A stretch of 6,286 nt of DNA from an uncultured Micavibrio sp. (lineage in GTDB: Bacteria > Pseudomonadota > Alphaproteobacteria > Micavibrionales > UBA1664), in assembly GCA_913057885.1 (NCBI GenBank), contig CAJXOI010000054.1:1-6286 (forward strand), in the 5' to 3' direction. Below the pieces are notes generated by a model that was not told where the DNA came from, did not search any database, and saw only the letters and a program-made list of their open reading frames with translations. Below are positions 1 through 5,791 of this stretch, piece after piece. Each line of letters begins with the position of its first letter. Positions within the stretch are counted from its first letter, which is position 1. The translations under genes and the position numbers were made by a program.

Positions 1-122
1 CGCCGCTTGGTGTCTTTTTTGAAGTTGGCTTTACCAAGAATTTCTGGATCATTATTATTTTGACTTTGCTTGGATATTTTCCGGGCATTATTCATGCTGT
101 TTATATCATTGCGTCACGATAA
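1..122 (+). CDS. Pmp3/YqaE-family small membrane protein, 3' end only
   Basis: This is the C-terminal 39 residues of a small hydrophobic protein, cut by the window start; the reading frame begins at base 3. The segment runs from PLGVFFEVG through a membrane helix (about IIIILTLLGYFPGIIHAVYI) to IIASR and a TAA stop. The pattern of PxGVFxExG, then a hydrophobic helix containing LGYxPGIIHAxY, is the signature of the second half of Pmp3/YqaE (UPF0057) proteins. These are usually only about 50-60 residues with two membrane helices, so perhaps 15-20 residues are missing. In fungi and plants, family members affect membrane potential and salt tolerance; the bacterial role is poorly defined. The stop codon overlaps the AAGG ribosome binding site of the next gene, which suggests co-transcription and perhaps coupled translation. 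Confidence 0.88.
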   Translation, partial: PLGVFFEVGFTKNFWIIIILTLLGYFPGIIHAVYIIASR

Positions 123-124
123 GG
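121..124 (+). promoter_or_regulatory. Ribosome binding site of the DUF4112 gene overlapping the preceding stop
   Basis: AAGG lies 7 nt before the ATG at 132 and shares its first two bases with the TAA stop (120-122) of the Pmp3-type gene. It supports the choice of start and suggests that the two genes are translated from one message. Confidence 0.5.
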
Positions 125-131
125 TATAAGT

Positions 132-533
132 ATGCGAGACCAAAAGCCCGTTTCTTTATCTGATGATACTCTATTGCAACTAAAGCAATTGGCGCATCTA
201 ATGGACGGGGTTTTTACGTTTCCAGGGACCAACATACGTTTTGGGTTGGATTCCATCATCGGTGTATTGCCCATTATTGGGGATACTTTGTCTGTGGCAA
301 TTTCAGGGTATATATACAGCTTTGCCAAAGATGCCGGTGTGCCTTTTCATCGCCGCGTTCAAATGATCTGGAATATTTTTATCGATTGGTTGATCGGCAT
401 TATCCCGTTTTTAGGCGATATATTTGACGTGGCTTATAAAGCGAATACAAAAAACCTCAAAATCATTATTAACCATGTCGAAAAACAAAAAAACGCCGAC
501 ATTATTGAAGGCGCTTATGAACGGATTGATTAA
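132..533 (+). CDS. DUF4112 domain membrane protein
   Basis: A 133-residue protein of unknown function that matches the DUF4112 pattern over most of its length. After a short N-terminal helix, residues about 25-55 read as PGTNIRFGLDSIIGVLPIIGD-like sequence. Residues 56-65 continue the first hydrophobic segment. Residues about 80-105 carry NIFIDWLIGIIPFLGDIFDV followed by AYKANTKNL. The motif D-x2-IG-x2-P-x2-GD thus appears twice (near residues 40-51 and 84-96), so the protein looks like two related membrane hairpins. The C-terminal 25 residues are charged and probably cytoplasmic. It follows the Pmp3-type gene by 9 nt, so the two are likely one operon of small inner-membrane proteins. The family has no established biochemical function; a membrane-associated role is an inference from hydrophobicity only. 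Confidence 0.88.
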   Translation: MRDQKPVSLSDDTLLQLKQLAHLMDGVFTFPGTNIRFGLDSIIGVLPIIGDTLSVAISGYIYSFAKDAGVPFHRRVQMIWNIFIDWLIGIIPFLGDIFDVAYKANTKNLKIIINHVEKQKNADIIEGAYERID

Positions 534-544
534 ATTTTAATCAA
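526..544. terminator. AT-rich palindrome spanning two convergent stop codons, possible weak bidirectional terminator
   Basis: TTGATTAAA and TTTAATCAA form a perfect 9+1+9 palindrome. It contains the stop of the DUF4112 gene (531-533) and the stop of the convergent flagellar-rod-like gene (541-543). The stem is almost all A-T and has no clear U tract or loop, so a working intrinsic terminator is uncertain. Confidence 0.25.
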
Positions 545-777
545 GCATTGATGTCAACATTTCTGCCCAAGGCATCTAATAATGTTTCTTGCATTTCCTT
601 AGTTGTGGCGATAACTTGCGCATTGGCTTTATAGTTATTCTCATTGATTTTCATATCAATCAAATCGCTGTCCAGTGATGTTTCGCGGTTCGGATCGCTT
701 ATGCGTTCCGCCGCTTTTGCCACGTTATTTGATGATTGTTGCAGCCCCTGTACTGCAAACCCCATAGCCTTTATCAT
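541..777 (-). CDS. Small flagellar rod/hook-like protein (fused N- and C-terminal rod helices)
   Basis: A 78-residue protein. Residues 1-27 (AMGFAVQGLQQSSNNVAKAA) resemble the N-terminal helix of flagellar rod and hook proteins, where a GLxAxxxxxNxxANA pattern is typical. Residues 36-70 (SDLIDMKINENNYKANAQVI, then ATTKEMQETLLDAL) resemble the C-terminal helix of FlgB/FlgC/FlgG/FlgE, typically DLxxEMVxMIxAxxxYxANxxVIxTxDEMxxTLLDI. In true rod proteins these two helices flank 70 or more residues of other sequence; here only about 9 separate them. It could be a minimal axial-type helical-hairpin protein. No other flagellar gene is visible. The start at 777 has no convincing Shine-Dalgarno sequence; an internal ATG at 765 (residue 5) is an alternative. 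The relation to the flagellar family is well supported by the C-terminal half, but incorporation into a flagellum is inference. Confidence 0.78.
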   Translation of the reverse strand: MIKAMGFAVQGLQQSSNNVAKAAERISDPNRETSLDSDLIDMKINENNYKANAQVIATTKEMQETLLDALGRNVDINA

Positions 778-838
778 ATTTACAATATATCACGATTTCC
801 TTAATGTGGGTTTAACTTTTAACAAAATAGAGATTGTT

Positions 839-1333
839 ATGAAATTTCTTGCTTTAACGCTAGTTTTATTGGCCACGGCTTGTTCCACTGCTCCGTCTGA
901 TCGTAAATCCGGATGGTTTTTTGGCCTCTTCCCACCTATGGAATGGCCTGAGAGGCATTGGGACGGATTGGATTTCAAGGACTCAATGATCGAGGAAACC
1001 GCGGTAAAAAAGGCGTCTTTGGACCTTCGCCAATCAATATTTGCAAGCGGTGTTGAGGTTTCTCCAGAAGAATTGATTGAAAATTTAAAAAAGGCCAAAA
1101 TTATTCGTCGCGTCTATAACCCTCAGGTTGGAACGTTTTGGAACCGTCAAATTGGCGGCCAGACGGTGATCGAGTTGGATCAAAATTTTTATACATTATC
1201 TTATGCTGATAAAACGGTTGTAACTGACCTTTTATCAAGGGCCTATATGGCCGAAAATTATACTTTAAAAGACGCGGCAACAAAACGGGTTGTTGGTTAT
1301 ATTACACCGACGGATGGCTTCCATCTCTATTAG
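839..1333 (+). CDS. Putative small lipoprotein of unknown function
   Basis: A 164-residue protein I do not recognise. The N terminus MKFLALTLVLLATACS is a short lipoprotein signal: one lysine, a hydrophobic stretch, and Cys15 preceded by Ala-Thr-Ala, so lipidation at Cys15 is likely. Ser at +2 would favour the outer membrane by the E. coli sorting rule. The mature part is rich in Trp and aromatic residues at first (GWFFGLFPPMEWPERHWDGL, residues 25-44), then mixed helical (45-90), then strand-like with many Tyr and Val (about 92-164), ending VVGYITPTDGFHLY. The ATG at 839 is chosen because the signal peptide begins there and GAGA lies 5 nt upstream; the frame stays open back to 644, but that stretch is antisense to the flagellar-rod-like gene. 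The gene is divergent from that gene across a 61-bp gap, and its last 32 bases overlap the convergent transporter gene. Confidence 0.72.
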   Translation: MKFLALTLVLLATACSTAPSDRKSGWFFGLFPPMEWPERHWDGLDFKDSMIEETAVKKASLDLRQSIFASGVEVSPEELIENLKKAKIIRRVYNPQVGTFWNRQIGGQTVIELDQNFYTLSYADKTVVTDLLSRAYMAENYTLKDAATKRVVGYITPTDGFHLY

Positions 1334-2213
1334 ACTGATTTGATAGTTTTTGTTCACGCCAAATAATAATCATGTTGGATGCGATAATGATGGTTGCGCC
1401 AATCCAAATATTTGCCCCTGCAGTATAGTTCCAGATTAAATAATCGAAAATGGCGCTCCATATCAGCATTGTATAGGCAATTGGTGCAATAACACTGGCA
1501 TCGGCATGGCGGTATGATTCCGTTTTGAATATAAGCGATAATGTCCCGACAATGCCTAATGCAATGACCACCCACCACATGGATATATCTGGGATGGCTT
1601 TCTCACTAAACGGCATATATACACCAGTCATAATCAGGCCGGTCACCATGAAATAAAAAACCGTGGTAAGGGCGTGTTCTGTTTTTCCCAATTGGCGCAG
1701 CATAATCAGAACAAGTGCGTTACATAGCGCAAATCCAATGCCAACAGATAGAGACTTAATGGTCAAGGCCTCTGACCCATTAAACCCAACCATAATCAGA
1801 ATGCCAATAAACCCTATAAGCGTTGCGGTGATACGATAAATACCGACTTTTTCCTTTAATAGAGGGTAAGACAATAAAATAATAAATAACGGTGTTGTAA
1901 AGCCGATGACAGTTCCCTCCGTAATCGGGAGCAGGCTGAACATCCAAACCCCTAAAATCATTCCTATTGTTCCGACACATCCACGCATTAAATGTGCCCA
2001 TGGCCGTCGTGTTTTGAATAAAATTGTCTGTCTTGTTACAATAATAAAAAGGCAGAGTGAAAAGAGAGCAAAAAGGTTACGCCAAAATGTCACCATTGCG
2101 GGGTCAACATCTTCAACCAGAATTTTTGAAAATAAATTTAGGCAAGATAGAAAAAATGCGGCAGCAACGGCCGCAATGATTCCCTTTGATAATGTGCCGG
2201 TATGCGATGTCAT
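1302..2213 (-). CDS. EamA/DMT-superfamily inner-membrane transporter
   Basis: A 303-residue protein with the usual ten-helix layout of drug/metabolite transporters: two EamA repeats at about residues 10-143 and 155-286. Hydrophobic segments appear near 10-33, 43-60, 73-92, 98-118, 126-144, 154-172, 182-199, 212-229, 240-260 and 267-284. Family features include the N-terminal AAFFLSCLNLFSKIL helix, FWRNLFAL in helix 2, GTVIGFTTPLFIILLSYPLL in the first repeat, and HADASVIAPIAYTML in the second. The second motif is typical of EamA members annotated as exporters of metabolites or as riboflavin or S-adenosylmethionine permeases; the substrate cannot be read from sequence. The gene starts 9 nt after the miaA stop, so it is probably in the same transcript, although no clear Shine-Dalgarno precedes its ATG. 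Its last ten codons overlap the end of the convergent lipoprotein gene. Confidence 0.9.
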   Translation of the reverse strand: MTSHTGTLSKGIIAAVAAAFFLSCLNLFSKILVEDVDPAMVTFWRNLFALFSLCLFIIVTRQTILFKTRRPWAHLMRGCVGTIGMILGVWMFSLLPITEGTVIGFTTPLFIILLSYPLLKEKVGIYRITATLIGFIGILIMVGFNGSEALTIKSLSVGIGFALCNALVLIMLRQLGKTEHALTTVFYFMVTGLIMTGVYMPFSEKAIPDISMWWVVIALGIVGTLSLIFKTESYRHADASVIAPIAYTMLIWSAIFDYLIWNYTAGANIWIGATIIIASNMIIIWREQKLSNQSNRDGSHPSV

Positions 2214-2222
2214 CGGGCTATG

Positions 2223-3119
2223 TTATGGGGTTTCGATGATATCGTCTATGCGGATTTGATGACGCAGCCAAGTCATCTGTCTTTTGGCGTATTGACGTGT
2301 TTCGGTTTGAGTATGATCAATGGCCTTGTCCAAATCCCATTCTCCGTTCAAATAACGAAGAAACGGGCGAAAGCCGTGTGCCTTGATGATAAGGGCATCA
2401 CCCGGGACTTCGCCTGATTGTATCATTGTGTCCAAAGCTTTTACTTCGTCTAATATACCGTGATCAATCATCTTTCTTAGACGCGCATTGATTTTTTGAA
2501 TCACCGTCTCCCGATCCGGAAAAATTGCCGTCACGTGAAATTGCCAACCCTTTGGTGCGCCCTCCAATGGTTCTTTTTGCCATTCTGATAATGGTTTGCC
2601 TGTATGGGTGAACACCTCCCATGCGCGCAGAACTCTCATCGGGTTTTGAGGGTCAATTTGCGATGCCGTTTCCGGATCGACGTCTTGTAATTTTTCAAAT
2701 AATGCGGTTGTGCCGATTTTATTGTGTAGGGAGATAGCCTCATCACGCACATGATCTGGAATATCAGGAATGGGTGACAGTCCATTCATCAGGGCCTTGA
2801 GATAAAATCCAGTTCCACCACAAAGGATTGGCGTTTGTCCGTTGTCCCATGCGGCCTTAATTTCATCGATGGCATTATTACGCCAATCTGCAGCGGAATA
2901 ATATGTGGCAGGATGCAAGTGGCCATATAATTTGTGCGGACATTGTGATTGTTCCTTTGGCGAGGGTTGGGCGGTAAGGACGTGCAGAGCGTCATAGGAT
3001 TGCATGGCATCACAATTGATAATCACACCATTTTCTAACTTTGCACGAGACAAAGCTAAAGCCGATTTACCTGACGCTGTTGGCCCTATTATAACACTAA
3101 TAGTGGGTTTTTTTGTCAT
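2223..3119 (-). CDS. miaA: tRNA dimethylallyltransferase MiaA
   Basis: MiaA transfers the dimethylallyl group of dimethylallyl diphosphate to N6 of A37 in tRNAs that read codons starting with U; MiaB often methylthiolates the product. The 298-residue product is full length for the family. Visible motifs are the P-loop GPTASGKS (residues 12-19), the DSM-like motif INCDAMQSYDALHVLTAQP with the probable catalytic Asp37, HKLYGH (62-67), YYSAADW (73-79), GGTGFYLKAL (101-110), NPMRVLRAWEV (159-169), KAHGF (246-250) and TRQYAKRQMTWLRHQ (274-288). The ATG at 3119 places the P-loop at the usual distance from the N terminus. The frame stays open to a TTG at 3146, but that extension is encoded wholly by the upstream repeat. 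No good Shine-Dalgarno precedes the ATG. The gene lies 95 nt downstream of the protease gene on the same strand, and the transporter follows at 9 nt. From memory serB often sits in this interval in relatives; it is absent here. Confidence 0.97.
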   Translation of the reverse strand: MTKKPTISVIIGPTASGKSALALSRAKLENGVIINCDAMQSYDALHVLTAQPSPKEQSQCPHKLYGHLHPATYYSAADWRNNAIDEIKAAWDNGQTPILCGGTGFYLKALMNGLSPIPDIPDHVRDEAISLHNKIGTTALFEKLQDVDPETASQIDPQNPMRVLRAWEVFTHTGKPLSEWQKEPLEGAPKGWQFHVTAIFPDRETVIQKINARLRKMIDHGILDEVKALDTMIQSGEVPGDALIIKAHGFRPFLRYLNGEWDLDKAIDHTQTETRQYAKRQMTWLRHQIRIDDIIETP

Positions 3120-3208
3120 TGCGAGCGACCATCGGGAGCGCGGCAATCCATACGATATTTATTATTGAACCTATGGGTTGCCTGTTGTCTCCGCCTCCTT
3201 GCAATGAC
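3115..3208. repeat. 94-bp element of two inverted GTCATTGC-type repeat units
   Basis: The element begins GTCATTGC (3115-3122) and ends with the exact complement GCAATGAC (3201-3208). Inside, GGCAATCCATA (3142-3152) faces TATGGGTTGCC (3172-3182) with one mismatch that would be a G-U pair in RNA. Between these, the arms (GAGCGACCATCGGGAGCGC on the left, TGTTGTCTCCGCCTCC on the right) are diverged but similarly GC-rich. Each unit of about 35 bp thus reads GTCATTGC(G/A)AG…GGCAA(T/C)CCA, in opposite orientations around a 23-bp AT-rich centre. I recall similar dispersed palindromic repeats in several bacterial genomes, but cannot confirm the family here. The element fills almost the whole gap between the degP-type stop (3215) and the miaA start; its left end contains the miaA ATG. 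Confidence 0.8.
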
Positions 3209-3214
3209 GTACGT

Positions 3215-4774
3215 TTATTCTTCAGTGGTTTCGTCTGTGGTAAGCTTCACCGCTACAAACTGGATTGACCCATGTCTGTTAATTAAAAGTAAGATTGCAT
3301 TCCGTTCATCATTCTTTGTTCGCTCAATCTCGCTGCGTAGATCATCAACATTTTCAATTTTCTTTTGATTAGCCTCTAAAATGACATCACCGGCGTCAAT
3401 CCCTTTTTTGGCGGCGTCGCTGTTTGGATCAGAATCCATTACAACCAAACCGTCGATATTAGGTTCTATACTGAAAATTTGACGTGTTGATTCGTCCAAA
3501 GCTTTTAATGAAAGGCCAAGCTCGTCAAAATTCGTGCCATCGGCACCTTCGTCTTCGGGTATCAGGTCATTGCCATCACGAGTGGCCAAAAGTCCTTTTT
3601 CTTCAGCTTTTTCCAATTCGCCGATATTGGCACTCATTGTGATACGTCTGCCATCCCGCCATATCAGTATTTCGACATCTTTACTGATATCTGTTTCCGC
3701 AACAATACGAGGAAGGTTGCGCATTTCGCGGATGGTTTTTCCATCAAAGGCCAAGATGACATCACCAGCCTGGATTCCCGCTTTTTGCGCAGGTCCATTA
3801 GGGGTGACTTCGGCAACCAACGCGCCAACTGCTCTGTTCATTCCCAGGCTATCGGCAATTTCATCAGTGACATGCTGGATTTTTACGCCCAGCCATCCGC
3901 GACGCGTACGGCCAAATTCAATCAGTTGTCCTATAACAGGTTGTGCCAGTGCTGACGGAATGGCAAACCCGATGCCTACTGATCCCCCTGTTGGTGAAAA
4001 TATTGCTGTGTTAATACCAATCACTTCACCTTTAATATTAAACATGGGGCCGCCACTGTTTCCCCGGTTAATCGAGGCATCAGTTTGCAAATAGTCGTCA
4101 TACGGACCGGAATTGATGTCCCGTTGACGTGCGGAAATAATCCCCGCCGTGACTGTGCCTCCCAAACCAAACGGGTTACCGATGGCCACAACCCAATCAC
4201 CAACGCGCATTTCGTCACTATCTCCAAATGTGACTGCGGAAACATCTTCGGCATTTAATTCCGCCTTAATGACGGCAAGATCTGTTTTTTCATCAACCCC
4301 AATAACCTCTGCAGGAAGAACCGTATCATTATGCAGTGTGACATTAATTTCATCAGCGCCATCAATGACGTGACTATTGGTGATGATAATGCCGCGCACT
4401 TTATCGATAATGAATCCTGATCCTAATGATGTTGCCGGGATTTGCTGTTGCATTGGCGGCATCATTCGGAATTGATGGTCAAAAAAATTGTCAAACATAT
4501 CGTTGAAAGGATGATTTTCGGGCAGCCCAGGAAATGAGGGCGAATCCCCAAATGGGCCTGGGCGCATTACAGGGGCCCTTTGTTCAATTTTTTGTGTCGT
4601 TGAAATATTGACGACGGAAGGCAATAGCTTTTCCGCCAAGTCGGCAAAAGAGTCAGGCGCGCTCCGCGCATTTGCAGCATTGGGATGTGCCAAAGCAAAA
4701 ATAAATGCCACCTTTACAAAAATTGAGAAAAATCCCACTAAAATTATATTTCTACGTGTCGCTTGATCAGTCAT
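3215..4774 (-). CDS. degP: DegP/DegQ-type (Do/HtrA) periplasmic serine protease
   Basis: A 519-residue ATP-independent protease and chaperone acting on misfolded proteins in the periplasm. Residues 1-36 are a Sec signal: MTDQATRRN, a hydrophobic core (IILVGFFSIFVKVAFIFALA), then a small-residue cleavage area (NAANA). The trypsin-like domain follows, with the catalytic triad His135 (ITNSHVIDGAD), Asp165 (EKTDLAVIKAE) and Ser240 (INRGNSGGPMFN). A Pro/Met/Phe-rich stretch at about 66-112 occupies the place of the regulatory LA loop. PDZ1 spans about 285-382 (RRGWLGVKIQ…GIQAGDVILAFDG) and PDZ2 about 418-513 (LGLSLKALDE…GIDAGDVILEAN). Two PDZ domains and this length fit DegP/DegQ rather than one-PDZ DegS. 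The ATG at 4774 is preferred over an in-frame GTG at 4780 because the GTG lies inside the Shine-Dalgarno. Position near hflC and miaA fits the alphaproteobacterial arrangement. DegP versus DegQ cannot be settled by sequence alone. Confidence 0.96.
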   Translation of the reverse strand: MTDQATRRNIILVGFFSIFVKVAFIFALAHPNAANARSAPDSFADLAEKLLPSVVNISTTQKIEQRAPVMRPGPFGDSPSFPGLPENHPFNDMFDNFFDHQFRMMPPMQQQIPATSLGSGFIIDKVRGIIITNSHVIDGADEINVTLHNDTVLPAEVIGVDEKTDLAVIKAELNAEDVSAVTFGDSDEMRVGDWVVAIGNPFGLGGTVTAGIISARQRDINSGPYDDYLQTDASINRGNSGGPMFNIKGEVIGINTAIFSPTGGSVGIGFAIPSALAQPVIGQLIEFGRTRRGWLGVKIQHVTDEIADSLGMNRAVGALVAEVTPNGPAQKAGIQAGDVILAFDGKTIREMRNLPRIVAETDISKDVEILIWRDGRRITMSANIGELEKAEEKGLLATRDGNDLIPEDEGADGTNFDELGLSLKALDESTRQIFSIEPNIDGLVVMDSDPNSDAAKKGIDAGDVILEANQKKIENVDDLRSEIERTKNDERNAILLLINRHGSIQFVAVKLTTDETTEE

Positions 4775-4776
4775 TA

Positions 4777-4784
4777 CCACCTCT
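4777..4784 (-). promoter_or_regulatory. Ribosome binding site of the degP-type gene
   Basis: On the minus strand AGAGGTGG is followed by TA and ATG. The GAGG core ends 5 nt before the ATG at 4774, a normal spacing. This decides the start, because an upstream in-frame GTG (4778-4780) is part of this site itself. Confidence 0.75.
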
Positions 4785-4820
4785 ATTATTTATATCGTAA
4801 ATTTTAGCACGAGCATTTCC

Positions 4821-4860
4821 TCTGGCGAAGTGGTTATTTGAAATAAGTCCTGACGCCAGA
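4821..4860. promoter_or_regulatory. Nested palindrome upstream of the degP-type gene, possible operator or 5' UTR hairpin
   Basis: Outer arms TCTGGCG (4821-4827) and CGCCAGA (4854-4860) are perfect complements. Inside them, TTATTT and AAATAA (4834-4846, centre G4840) form a second palindrome with almost the same centre, leaving 6- and 7-nt unpaired stretches between. It starts 46 bp upstream of the protease ATG and about 195 bp upstream of the oxidase gene. It could be a protein binding site or, if transcription begins further upstream, a leader hairpin. No regulator is assigned. Confidence 0.4.
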
Positions 4861-5042
4861 ATTCTTATAAAGATTATTTTGATCAAAGAATGTGGCAAGG
4901 TCGTGGTTGTTTTTGAAAATCTCATATTTTTTAAAGACAATACCAAAAAAATACTATTATATGAAGACACACACCCTATTTCTTTATGATTTAGACTTGA
5001 TGTTTTGTGGGGTCGATCCATATCTATTATCAAAAATTGAAC

Positions 5043-5049
5043 AGAGGAG
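5043..5049 (+). promoter_or_regulatory. Strong ribosome binding site of the alternative oxidase gene
   Basis: AGAGGAG sits 6 nt before the ATG at 5056. It is one of the best Shine-Dalgarno sequences in the window and fixes the start, against the later in-frame ATG at codon 12. Confidence 0.75.
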
Positions 5050-5055
5050 TCTTGT

Positions 5056-5781
5056 ATGGATAAAAACCCTTTTCACCAATTAAAAATAATGACAGATGAT
5101 AACGTGGTTGCGCGGCATGATATCGAACCAAAAAACGCACCTGATTTTCATAAAGAGGGACAAGGTCTAAGCGACTTGTTCGCAAAGGCGGCCTGTAATT
5201 ATCTATTTACATGGGCAAATTGGTTTTTCAGAAATAATTATGACCGACGTGCTTTGGTGTTAGAAACAGTGGCCACGTTACCGGGAAGTATAGCGAGCGC
5301 TCACCAAGGATGGTTGGCCGCTCGAAACCGTCAACCAAAAAACCCCATGATACGCGAGTTTGCAGACGAGGCCGAGAATGAGCGCATGCATTTACAAATT
5401 TTTACCGAAGTGGCGGAACCAACACGATTTGACCGCGCGGTTATAATGGCGACGCATTGGGTTTTCGGGGCTGCCTTTTCCGCTGGGTACATTTTTTCGC
5501 CTAAAACGGCACATCGTTTTGTAGGTTATATCGAAGAAAGAGCAGTCGAAAGCTATACAAATTATTTAAAGGAAATTGATGCGGGAAGGATGCCCAATCC
5601 GGATGCGCCGGATTTTGCCAAGGCGTATTACAATTTGCCTGAAAATGCAACGCTAAGAGATGTGATTGTTAAAGTAAGAGCGGACGAAATGGAACATCGT
5701 GATACAAACCACGAGGCCGCAGATCACCTGGCAGAAGGCCAAAGAATTAGCCAAATGCGCCCACCATCTCTCCGTAATTAA
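5056..5781 (+). CDS. aox: Alternative oxidase (cyanide-insensitive ubiquinol oxidase)
   Basis: A 241-residue diiron membrane-surface enzyme that oxidises ubiquinol and reduces oxygen to water without pumping protons. All family signatures are present in order: LETVATLPG (69-77) with ligand Glu70; ENERMHLQIF (107-116) with Glu109 and His112; SPKTAHRFVGYIEERAVESY (148-167) with Glu160 or Glu161; LPENATLRDV (194-203); and RADEMEHRDTNHEAAD (208-223) with Glu211 and His214. The spacing Glu70-Glu109 equals that between the first two ligands of the trypanosome enzyme as I recall it. No signal or targeting peptide is seen, and the length fits a bacterial enzyme. Hydrophobic stretches near 128-147 may be the interfacial membrane-binding part. 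The gene is on the strand opposite to hflC and degP, with its own upstream region, and ends 10 nt from the convergent hflC stop. Such oxidases relieve over-reduction or respiratory inhibition by cyanide or nitric oxide; the trigger here is unknown. Confidence 0.96.
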   Translation: MDKNPFHQLKIMTDDNVVARHDIEPKNAPDFHKEGQGLSDLFAKAACNYLFTWANWFFRNNYDRRALVLETVATLPGSIASAHQGWLAARNRQPKNPMIREFADEAENERMHLQIFTEVAEPTRFDRAVIMATHWVFGAAFSAGYIFSPKTAHRFVGYIEERAVESYTNYLKEIDAGRMPNPDAPDFAKAYYNLPENATLRDVIVKVRADEMEHRDTNHEAADHLAEGQRISQMRPPSLRN

Positions 5782-5791
5782 TCAGAATTAT

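Larger units (their letters stand above)
4775..5055. other. Divergent intergenic region between degP-type and alternative oxidase genes
   Basis: This 281-bp AT-rich region must carry the promoters of both flanking genes. It contains a nested palindrome at 4821-4860, listed separately, and a 10-bp palindrome TTTGATCAAA at 4878-4887. A possible sigma-70-like promoter for the oxidase gene is TTGATG (4997-5002), an 18-bp spacer and TATCTA (5021-5026), 30 bp before the ATG; this is weak. For the protease gene, TTGCCA (complement of 4893-4898) with TAATCT 16 bp on is a candidate, also weak. An 88-codon minus-strand frame (4767-5033) crosses the region, but has no family likeness and no convincing coding character. 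Confidence 0.5.

Noticed and set aside
644..838. Upstream extension of the lipoprotein frame by 65 codons
   Set aside because: The extension is antisense to the rod-like gene and would bury the lipoprotein signal peptide. The start at 839 gives a proper signal and Cys15.
1561..1568. Another GCAATGAC, as in the ends of the repeat element
   Set aside because: It is a single 8-mer inside the transporter coding sequence with none of the rest of the repeat, so it is chance.
3120..3146. N-terminal extension of MiaA from a TTG codon
   Set aside because: The nine extra residues come wholly from the repeat element, and MiaA proteins normally begin a few residues before the P-loop.
3534..4094. Plus-strand 186-codon frame inside the degP-type gene
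   Set aside because: It is antisense to a protease with an intact catalytic triad and PDZ domains; the Ser/Pro-rich product is a typical shadow.
4767..5033. Minus-strand 88-codon frame ending inside the degP-type start
   Set aside because: It lies in AT-rich intergenic DNA, its product has no recognisable motif, and it spans the candidate promoters and the nested palindrome. It is most likely chance.
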